In this document: piece by piece, positions 57,433-64,000 of the stretch | How the letters are laid out: every line of letters begins with the position of its first letter | Position numbering within the stretch: the first letter of the stretch is position 1 | Source of the DNA: an uncultured Bacteroidales bacterium | GTDB lineage: Bacteria; Bacteroidota; Bacteroidia; Bacteroidales; SZUA-534 | DNA length: 64,000 nt | Assembly: GCA_902790595.1 (NCBI GenBank) | Contig: CADASL010000004.1 | Location: 62,001-126,000, forward strand | Direction: 5' to 3' | The notes under the pieces: generated by a model | The model's input: only the letters and a program-made list of their open reading frames with translations | Database searches by the model: none | Told to the model about the DNA's origin: nothing | Position numbers and translations under genes: made by a program

Positions 57433-59541
57433 ATGGTACCTATCGATGTCAGAATTTCGAAGCACTACAAGGCGAGTGCGCTGATTATTTTTGTGTTGGC
57501 CGTGGTGGCCATAACCGCAATGCTGCCGCGTCAGCGCCAGTTCAAATACGAGCTTCAGAAGGGCAAGGTGTGGCAGTATGAGGATTTGTACGCGCCTTTC
57601 GACTTTGTTGTGCTCAAGACCAACGCCGAAATAAAGGAGGAGCGCGACAACATCCATAAGAATGCAAAACCTTATTTCACAGTTATTTCAACGGTTTACC
57701 CCGAGCAGCGCGTGAAGTTTGAGCGGGAGTTCGACCGCCGGTTTGCGGCGGCAATGGATGTAGTGCGCAGCAAGTTCCCCGACCTTTCTGTTGATGGCGA
57801 CACCATTAAGTCGCGGCTGCACAATTTCGCACTCACAACAATGGAATCGGTTTATTCAAAAGGAGTTACAAACTATACCGAGGTGCTTGACAAAGACAAC
57901 GGCCAGGGGGCGGTGGTGCTTGTGGAGAACAAAGTGGGGCGCACTGTGCCAGCGGCTGAAGTTTTTACCACCCACTCGGCGCAAACTTATGTGAGTGAGC
58001 TGATTACAATGAATTTTAATAACAATCAGGTGCTGCTCACCGCTGTCGATTATCTGAACATCTACGATTTCATCAAACCAAATATCGAGTACGACAAAAC
58101 ACTGACCACCAAGGCCCGGCAGGCGCTTGAGGATCAGCTGTCGGAGTCGCGCGGAATGGTGCAGGCCGGGCAGCTGATTATTGCCCACAACGAGCCAATG
58201 AACGACCAGAACCTGCGGGTACTGCGGTCGCTGCGGCGCGAGTTCCAGAGTGCGGGCGTCACATCGGGGCTGGTGTCGTGGACATTGGTTGGCCAGATTC
58301 TGGTGGTGGCCATAATGCTGGCGCTGCTGTTCGTGTTTGTGATTTTGAACCGTCCGCGCATCTACTCGCACACGCGCCACCTCTTTTTTGTGGTGGGGCT
58401 TGTTGTGGTGATGGTTGGAATGATGTGCGTCTCGATTCGGCTTCAGATAGGACACGCTTATCTGCTGCCGTTTGCCATTCTGCCAATCATTCTGCGCACT
58501 TTCTACGACGGCCATCTGGCATTCATCGCGCACATTATCACCTCCATTTTGTGCGGTCTGCTCATATCGAGCGGCTACGAATTCATTATGCTTCAGGCCG
58601 TTGCCGGGATGGTGGCCATTTTCTGTCTCTCGAAGATTGCCAAACGCCGTCAGCTTTTTACGGCAGTGCTGATGGTAACGGCTTCGTATATAATAACTTA
58701 CACTGGTATGTCGCTTTTGCAGGAAGGGCGGTTGGCCAACATCGGGCTTAGACCGTATATGTGGTTCATAATCAATGGCTTGTTCCTGTTTGTAAGCTAT
58801 CCGCTGATATTCTTCTTCGAGCGTCTGTTCGGTTTGATTTCCGATGTGACGCTGCTGGAGTTGTCGGACACCAACCATCCGCTGCTGCGCGAACTGGCCG
58901 AGAAGGCGCCGGGCACGTTCCAGCACGTGATGCAGGTGGCCAATCTGGCCGAAGACGCCATCCGAAACATCGGTGGCAACCCGTTGCTGGCCCGCGTTGG
59001 CGCGCTCTATCACGACATCGGCAAAACAGCTATGCCACAGTTCTTTATCGAGAACCAGGTGGGAGTGAGCCCGCACAACACGCTAAGCAACGAGGCGAGC
59101 GCCGATATAATCATCAGCCACGTGAAGCACGGCGAGGCATTGGCCAAAAGCTACAAGCTGCCGCCGCGCGTTATCGATTTCATCACCACTCACCACGGAA
59201 CCGACGTGGTGCGCTATTTCTATAATAATGAGGTAAATGCCAACGGTGCCGACAATGTGGATGTGGCAAAATACACCTATCCCGGTCCGTCGCCGGTGAC
59301 GAAAGAAACGGCCGTGGTGATGCTAGCCGACTCGGTTGAGGCCGCCTCGCGCACCATCAAAGACTACTCGCCCGAGGTGATTAGCGCTTTGGTTGAGGAG
59401 ATTGTGGACGACAAAATTGAGCACGGCCAAATGAACCACGCCGAACTGACTTTCCGTGACATTGAAACTGTGAAAATGTTTTTCAAACAGAAGTTGCAGA
59501 ACATTTACCACACGCGGATTGAGTATCCGAAAAGTAATTGA
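57433..59541 (+). CDS. Seven-helix HD-domain phosphohydrolase (PgpH-like)
   Basis: The start at 57433 gives 702 residues, MVPIDVRISKHYKASALIIFVLAVVAITAML, with a first membrane helix. An extracellular 7TMR-HDED-type domain follows to about residue 270 (KGKVWQYEDLYAPFDF). About seven helices come next, then an intracellular HD domain: HPLLRELAEKAPGTFQHVMQVANLAEDAI, ALYHDIGKTAMPQFFIENQ, IISHVKHGEALAKSY and DFITTHHGTDVVRYFY. These supply the HD metal ligands. The same arrangement occurs in PgpH, which degrades cyclic di-AMP. It could help control turgor or the cell wall. Its start is not fully certain. Confidence 0.85.
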   Translation: MVPIDVRISKHYKASALIIFVLAVVAITAMLPRQRQFKYELQKGKVWQYEDLYAPFDFVVLKTNAEIKEERDNIHKNAKPYFTVISTVYPEQRVKFEREFDRRFAAAMDVVRSKFPDLSVDGDTIKSRLHNFALTTMESVYSKGVTNYTEVLDKDNGQGAVVLVENKVGRTVPAAEVFTTHSAQTYVSELITMNFNNNQVLLTAVDYLNIYDFIKPNIEYDKTLTTKARQALEDQLSESRGMVQAGQLIIAHNEPMNDQNLRVLRSLRREFQSAGVTSGLVSWTLVGQILVVAIMLALLFVFVILNRPRIYSHTRHLFFVVGLVVVMVGMMCVSIRLQIGHAYLLPFAILPIILRTFYDGHLAFIAHIITSILCGLLISSGYEFIMLQAVAGMVAIFCLSKIAKRRQLFTAVLMVTASYIITYTGMSLLQEGRLANIGLRPYMWFIINGLFLFVSYPLIFFFERLFGLISDVTLLELSDTNHPLLRELAEKAPGTFQHVMQVANLAEDAIRNIGGNPLLARVGALYHDIGKTAMPQFFIENQVGVSPHNTLSNEASADIIISHVKHGEALAKSYKLPPRVIDFITTHHGTDVVRYFYNNEVNANGADNVDVAKYTYPGPSPVTKETAVVMLADSVEAASRTIKDYSPEVISALVEEIVDDKIEHGQMNHAELTFRDIETVKMFFKQKLQNIYHTRIEYPKSN

Positions 59542-59683
59542 TAATCAATTTTTAATGGGGGGCGTGTAGTGGTGCGCTCATAATTTACGAATGCTTGTGC
59601 ACGTGCGTTTTATGAAAACCTTATTATTGCATTATATAATGGTGTGAGTGTTACTTGCGCCCGTAATTCATAACTTAAAGACT

Positions 59684-60937
59684 ATGAACCGTTTAAAACC
59701 AACCATTCTGCTCGTCTGCCGCATAATCATCGGTGTGACATTCATTTTTTCGGGATTTGTGAAGGCTGTGGACCCGCTCGGCTCAACCTACAAGTTCATC
59801 GACTATTTCAACGCCTTCGGAATGGGCTGGGCCAACGGCTTGGCGTTCGCGCTCTCGGTGCTGCAGAACCTTATTGAGTTCACACTTGGCGTGATGGTGC
59901 TCTTCAACCTGAAGATCCGCTTCAGCGCGACGTTTGTGCTGGCTTTTATGGCTTTCTACACGCCGCTCACGCTCTACATTGCCATTGCCAACCCTGTGCA
60001 CGACTGCGGCTGCTTTGGCGACGCACTCGTCATCACCAACTGGCAGACATTCTTCAAAAACCTTGTGCTGCTGGCGGCTGCGGTGGCGGTGTTCGCATCG
60101 CGTAAGCAATTGGTTAGCAAACTGAAACCCGCCGAGCAATGGGCGCTCACGAGTGCTGCGGCTGCGGTCATTCTGGTTTTCTGCGGCTACTCATACCATC
60201 ACACGCAAGTGCTCGATTTCCGCCCGTACAGCGTTGGAACATCAATCAAAGCGAAAATGGAACGCCCCGCCGGCGCACCTGCCGATGTGTATGAGAGCAC
60301 CTTCGTCTATGAAAAAGACGGCGAGAGGAAAACATTCCAAATCAGCAACTTGCCCGACAGCACCTGGACTTTCGTCGATGCACGGCACACGCTGGTGCAG
60401 AAGGGCTACGAGCCGCCAATCCACGACTTCTCGATTGTGAACCCCGACGGCGAGGACCTGACCGAAGACCTGCTGGCGAGCGACAACTACAACTTTCTGC
60501 TCATCGCCTACAATCTCGACAAATCGGACCTGAGCCGCACCGACAGCCTGAACCGCCTGGCCGACTTCTGCCTGGCGCAGGGCTACACGTTCCGTATGCT
60601 CACCGCTTCGACCGATGAGGCCATTGAGTCGTTCCGCGAGGTGGCCGAGCCGCCTTACGAAATCTGCATCTGCGACGAGACGACGCTCAAAACCATCGTC
60701 CGCTCGAACCCCGGCCTGATGGTGGTGAAAGACGGCGTGATTATCGGCAAATGGAACCTGAAAGACATTCCGCCACTGAAGTTCTTCGAAGGCAACCTGC
60801 TGGCCAAATGCATTGATTATCAAATCGAAAAACAGCGCACTTTCTACACGTGGCTGCTCATTTTATCGCTTGCATTTATCGCATCGATTTACTTACTTGC
60901 GCGCAAAAGATTCGGAAACGAAAATAAACGTAATTAA
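59684..60937 (+). CDS. DoxX/MauE-like membrane protein with thioredoxin-like C-terminal part (BT_3928 family)
   Basis: The start at 59684 gives 417 residues, beginning MNRLKPTILLVCRIIIGVTFIFSGFVKAVDPLGSTYK. Four membrane helices of the DoxX/MauE type follow, with the pair of cysteines in NPVHDCGCFGDALVITNWQTFFKN. A soluble part begins near residue 175, with FLLIAYNLDKSDLSRTDSLNRLADFC and TLKTIVRSNPGLMVVKDGVIIGKWN, a thioredoxin-like layout without the CxxC pair. A last membrane helix ends the chain. Members may act in disulfide or electron transfer, but the role is not established. It is followed by tpiA after 30 bases, so they may be transcribed together. Confidence 0.75.
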   Translation: MNRLKPTILLVCRIIIGVTFIFSGFVKAVDPLGSTYKFIDYFNAFGMGWANGLAFALSVLQNLIEFTLGVMVLFNLKIRFSATFVLAFMAFYTPLTLYIAIANPVHDCGCFGDALVITNWQTFFKNLVLLAAAVAVFASRKQLVSKLKPAEQWALTSAAAAVILVFCGYSYHHTQVLDFRPYSVGTSIKAKMERPAGAPADVYESTFVYEKDGERKTFQISNLPDSTWTFVDARHTLVQKGYEPPIHDFSIVNPDGEDLTEDLLASDNYNFLLIAYNLDKSDLSRTDSLNRLADFCLAQGYTFRMLTASTDEAIESFREVAEPPYEICICDETTLKTIVRSNPGLMVVKDGVIIGKWNLKDIPPLKFFEGNLLAKCIDYQIEKQRTFYTWLLILSLAFIASIYLLARKRFGNENKRN

Positions 60938-60967
60938 CAGATTGTTAAATATTTAAATATTTCAAAA

Positions 60968-61720
60968 ATGAGAAAGAAAATAGTTGCCGGCAACTGGAAG
61001 ATGAACAAGAATCTTCAGGAAGGCATTGCTCTTGCAACAGAGTTGAACAACGCTTTGAGCGCAAAACCAAACTGCGACGTGGTTATCTGCACACCGTTTA
61101 TCCACCTTGCAAAGGTTTCTGAGGTTATCAACCACAACATCATCGGCCTTGGCGCTGAAAACTGCGCCGACAAAGAGAAGGGTGCTTTCACTGGTGAAGT
61201 TTCGGCCGAAATGGTTAAATCGACTGGTGCAGAGTACGTTATCCTTGGCCACTCGGAGCGCCGCGAGTACTACAAAGAGACTTACGACATTCTGAAAGAG
61301 AAGGTTCAACTGGCTCTGGCCAACGGTTTGAAGGTTATCTTCTGCATCGGCGAAAGCCTGGCAGAGCGCGAAGCCAACAAGCAGAACGAAGTTGTAAAGG
61401 CTGAACTCGAAGGTTCGGTATTCAATCTTTCGGCTGACGACTTCTCGAAGATTATCATCGCCTACGAGCCAATCTGGGCTATCGGCACAGGCAAAACCGC
61501 CACTTCGGACCAAGCAGAAGAGATTCACGCTTACATCCGCTCGGTGATTGCAGCTAAATATGGCAAGGAAGTTGCCGAGAACACATCAATCCTTTATGGT
61601 GGCTCGTGCAAGGCTTCGAACGCTCCCGAGCTGTTCGCCAAACCCGACATCGACGGCGGCCTGATTGGTGGCGCATCGCTGAAATGCGAAGACTTTATGG
61701 GAATTATCAAGGCATTCTAA
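60968..61720 (+). CDS. tpiA: Triosephosphate isomerase
   Basis: The 250-residue product starts [19 protein letters not shown], with the substrate-binding Asn and Lys. It has [23 protein letters not shown], the catalytic histidine in [11 protein letters not shown] and the catalytic glutamate in [17 protein letters not shown], then [16 protein letters not shown] and [13 protein letters not shown]. It converts dihydroxyacetone phosphate to glyceraldehyde 3-phosphate in glycolysis. Length and all key residues are normal. Codon use is of the highly expressed kind. It is followed by a terminator. Confidence 0.98.
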   Translation: MRKKIVAGNWKMNKNLQEGIALATELNNALSAKPNCDVVICTPFIHLAKVSEVINHNIIGLGAENCADKEKGAFTGEVSAEMVKSTGAEYVILGHSERREYYKETYDILKEKVQLALANGLKVIFCIGESLAEREANKQNEVVKAELEGSVFNLSADDFSKIIIAYEPIWAIGTGKTATSDQAEEIHAYIRSVIAAKYGKEVAENTSILYGGSCKASNAPELFAKPDIDGGLIGGASLKCEDFMGIIKAF

Positions 61721-61742
61721 TCAGCTTGCCGCGATATAATGC

Positions 61743-61779
61743 AAAAGCCGACATCCGCTTGGGTGCCGGCTTTTTTTGT
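61743..61779 (+). terminator. Rho-independent terminator of tpiA
   Basis: The arms aaaagccg (about 61743-61750) and cggctttt (about 61767-61774) pair around a partly paired loop and are followed by a T-run. It lies about 23 bases after the tpiA stop. Confidence 0.75.
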
Positions 61780-61918
61780 TTTCAGATTGCCCGATTAAAT
61801 GCCGTTTAAATCAGTCGGAAATGAAACAAAATGAGTGTGGCGGCAGCCGTTGAAGCTGTGTTAAATATATTTTAGCGGACAACAATGTAATTTATTATCT
61901 TGCGAAAAATTAAACGCA

Positions 61919-62752
61919 ATGCAATACACTGAAACTCAATTGATTTTCAGCCCGGCCACGCCCGATAACCGTGAGATTCTGACCGCGCTGCTGGCAGAAA
62001 TTGGCTACGATAGTTTTATGGAAACGCCCAATGGATTGTCGGCGTACATTTTAACCAACATTTTCGACGCTGCAGCCACCCAGGCAGCTATTGAGCCTGT
62101 TGAGGGTATTTTTGAGTCGCTCAAAATCGAGAGCAAACCAATGCCCGACAAAGACTGGAACGCCGAGTGGGAGAAAAGTTTCACGCCGATAACCGTTGCC
62201 GGAAAATGCCGCATCCGCGCACCGTTTCACGAGCCCGACGCCACCTGCCCGCTCGACATCATTATTGAGCCGAAGATGGCTTTCGGCACCGGACACCACG
62301 CCACAACCACACTGATGATTCAGCAGCTGTTCGATATTGACCTGAAAGATAAAACTGTGCTCGATATGGGTTGCGGAACCGGTGTATTGGCCATTGCCGC
62401 AAAAAAACTTGGAGCTCAGAGTGTTACGGCTATCGACATTGACCATTGGTCGGTTGAGAACGCACAGGAGAACGCCGCCAGCAACGGCACTCAAATAGCT
62501 GTTATTGAGGGCGGAGTGGAGGCCATAAGCGGCCACTTCGACGTGATTCTGGCCAACATCAACCGCAACATCCTGCTCGACCAAATGCCGGTGTACGCCT
62601 CGGCTCTCAATGCCGGCGGAGTGCTGTGTCTGAGCGGTTTCTACACAGCCGACCTCGACATCATCAGCCAGCGGGCTCAGGAACTCGGACTGCAACCGGC
62701 CAAAACAGTTTCGCAGGATGATTGGGTATCGGCAAAGTTCACCAAATTATAA
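61919..62752 (+). CDS. prmA: Ribosomal protein L11 methyltransferase
   Basis: The 277-residue product has the PrmA layout: an N-terminal substrate-binding part, then DKDWNAEWEKSFTPITVAGKCRIRAPFHEP, and the SAM-binding methyltransferase core. The core shows EPKMAFGTGHHATTTLMIQQL, VLDMGCGTGVLAIAAKKLGAQSVTAIDIDHWSVENAQEN, and VILANINRNILLDQMPVYAS, the Asn-containing catalytic motif. It trimethylates ribosomal protein L11. The length is slightly short for the family but complete. The gene after it starts 18 bases later and may be co-transcribed. Confidence 0.93.
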   Translation: MQYTETQLIFSPATPDNREILTALLAEIGYDSFMETPNGLSAYILTNIFDAAATQAAIEPVEGIFESLKIESKPMPDKDWNAEWEKSFTPITVAGKCRIRAPFHEPDATCPLDIIIEPKMAFGTGHHATTTLMIQQLFDIDLKDKTVLDMGCGTGVLAIAAKKLGAQSVTAIDIDHWSVENAQENAASNGTQIAVIEGGVEAISGHFDVILANINRNILLDQMPVYASALNAGGVLCLSGFYTADLDIISQRAQELGLQPAKTVSQDDWVSAKFTKL

Positions 62753-62770
62753 ATCACCAACACGCAGATA

Positions 62771-64000
62771 ATGAAGAAAATACTACTCACCATCGGCTTT
62801 TTTGTGATTATGGTCGGCACGGCCTTTTCGCAGACAAAAATGTTCACGCCCGAGCCATACGCGTTTATGGACGAGCTGAAAGAGTTTTTTGCAAAATCGG
62901 ATGCCAACTACGAGAGCGGCAAGCTGCTGCTCAAGGAGTTTGCGCCTTATTGGCACGGTGGTGCTTTTACCGAGGAGCAGCAACAGAAAATCTATGAGCT
63001 GACGAACCAGATGATTTCCCGCCGCGCCCGAAATTTCCCGCATATCTTCAACTATATCAATGCTTTGTTGGTATTCTGCGAAAGCGAGATGACACAACAG
63101 GGCAACTACAAGGAGTGGTGCGAAGGCTTGAACACAATCTTGTACGATAAATCGATGAAGCTCAACGATATAGATAAGTATGTGGTGAGTATCATTTATA
63201 TGCTGCGCGACAAAGCCATCTACGTGTCGGGTGGAATGAGGTGGGTCAGCAGTAACAGCCGCTTTGAGATTAACAAAATCAACGATACCGTCTGCTACTA
63301 CTTCAACAGCCTGGACCTCAAGTGTATAGTGCGCAAAGACAGCATTGTGATTTACGACACAAAGGGCATCTACAACCCAATATCGAACCGATGGAAAGGT
63401 GGTCAGGCCACAGTTTATTGGGACAAGGCCGGCATCTCGCGCGATTCGTCGTGGGCTGAAATTGAGTCGTACAACATTTTGCTCAACAAGTCATCGTATT
63501 CGATTAAAAATGTGATTTTCTATCATTTAGGATATTTTGGTTATCCGCTTGAAGGCACCCTCACCGACAAGGTTACGGAGACAACAAAATCGGGCAATAC
63601 ATCGTATCCGCAATTCCGTTCCGACGAGAAAACCTTTGATATTGAGGACCTTTTCACCGACATCAACTATGTTGGCGGATTCACCATTATGGGCGGCAAG
63701 GTGGCCGGAACAGGCACTGTGGCCGAGCCCGCCAGGCTTTCAATCTTCCGCGATGTGGAGTATGTGAACGAGAAAGGCGACACGCTGCTTAAAAAACAAC
63801 TGTTTATGAAGGTGTCGTCGGAATATTTCGGCATCAGGAAAGACGCCATCACATCGTCAAACGCCAAAATAAACATCATCATCGGCAACGACTCCATTTA
63901 TCATCCTGGCCTCCAGTTCAAATATGCCGACAACAAGCGTGAGGTGAGTCTCATCCGCGACAATAGCCCCGAAAACCTTTCGCGAAGCCCCTATTTCGAC
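62771..64000 (+). CDS. Large exported protein of unknown function, 5' part
   Basis: The frame is open from ATG 62771 to the right edge, 410 codons without stop, so the C-terminus is outside the window. The start gives a signal peptide (ILLTIGFFVIMVGTAFSQ). The chain continues with TPEPYAFMDELKEFFAKSD and TNQMISRRARNFPHIFNYINALLVF, a helical region, then from about residue 150 a beta-rich part with LKCIVRKDSIVIYDTKGIYNP and INYVGGFTIMGGKVAGTGT. I do not recognise a catalytic motif. Similar long exported proteins are found in Bacteroidota. It could be an envelope or secreted protein. Confidence 0.7.
   Translation, partial: MKKILLTIGFFVIMVGTAFSQTKMFTPEPYAFMDELKEFFAKSDANYESGKLLLKEFAPYWHGGAFTEEQQQKIYELTNQMISRRARNFPHIFNYINALLVFCESEMTQQGNYKEWCEGLNTILYDKSMKLNDIDKYVVSIIYMLRDKAIYVSGGMRWVSSNSRFEINKINDTVCYYFNSLDLKCIVRKDSIVIYDTKGIYNPISNRWKGGQATVYWDKAGISRDSSWAEIESYNILLNKSSYSIKNVIFYHLGYFGYPLEGTLTDKVTETTKSGNTSYPQFRSDEKTFDIEDLFTDINYVGGFTIMGGKVAGTGTVAEPARLSIFRDVEYVNEKGDTLLKKQLFMKVSSEYFGIRKDAITSSNAKINIIIGNDSIYHPGLQFKYADNKREVSLIRDNSPENLSRSPYFD

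Noticed and set aside
57856-59076. 406-codon minus-strand reading frame inside the HD phosphohydrolase gene
   Set aside because: The plus-strand protein has all expected domains. The minus frame is rich in His, Gln and Arg, as expected from the antisense reading of a G+C-rich gene.

Overview
The window looks like a chromosome fragment of a Bacteroidota member, most likely the order Bacteroidales. Pointers are a complete type IX secretion core (PorP-PorK-PorL-PorM-PorN types), a PUR-type DUF3276 protein, DUF4625 lipoproteins with a TonB-dependent receptor, a DoxX/BT_3928-type membrane protein, the long form of IspG, and several promoters with the Bacteroidota -7 box TAnnTTTG. Ribosome binding sites are mostly weak, as is usual there. 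No rRNA, tRNA or CRISPR array was recognised. Nothing was searched; all assignments come from reading motifs.

Positions 1-23116 form a surface-polysaccharide region. It opens with the end of a WecA/MraY-type sugar-phosphate transferase and GmhA. A visibly A+T-rich cluster (about 1.4-16.4 kb) follows: a CapD-like dehydratase, a DegT aminotransferase, a degenerate deacetylase coupled to an ATP-grasp ligase, a second PLP enzyme, a CBS-nucleotidyltransferase, four glycosyltransferases, a Wzx-type flippase, a pyruvyltransferase and an EpsG/Wzy-type polymerase. An unusual island at 16360-18600 holds two toxin-antitoxin modules between repeated sequences and two vestiges of a glycosyltransferase 3' end; the first toxin, a VapC, is frameshifted. 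WecG-, CapA-, hexapeptide acyltransferase-, ATP-grasp- and deacetylase-type genes follow. Together these could build, flip and polymerise an O-antigen-like glycan, perhaps one carrying amide-linked substituents.

Positions 23324-32934 hold topA, a coupled degenerate arginase-fold protein, and the T9SS operon porP-gldK-gldL-gldM-gldN, closed by a clear terminator. T9SS cargo in some relatives is attached to a special LPS, so a glycan locus next door is suggestive.

Positions 32985-47527 are accessory and envelope genes: a membrane acyltransferase, a class-C beta-lactamase-like hydrolase, a tight three-gene set (outer-membrane barrel, membrane HExxH protein, helix-hairpin-helix barrel), a four-gene minus-strand set that looks like metal acquisition (Cys/His-rich small protein, TonB receptor, two DUF4625 lipoproteins), and two paralogous TPR/SpoIIE-type membrane phosphatases.

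Positions 47638-64000 are mostly housekeeping: ispG, riboflavin synthase, purL, DUF3276, a PgpH-like HD phosphohydrolase, a DoxX-family protein, tpiA, prmA, several uncharacterised proteins, and the start of a large exported protein cut by the window edge.
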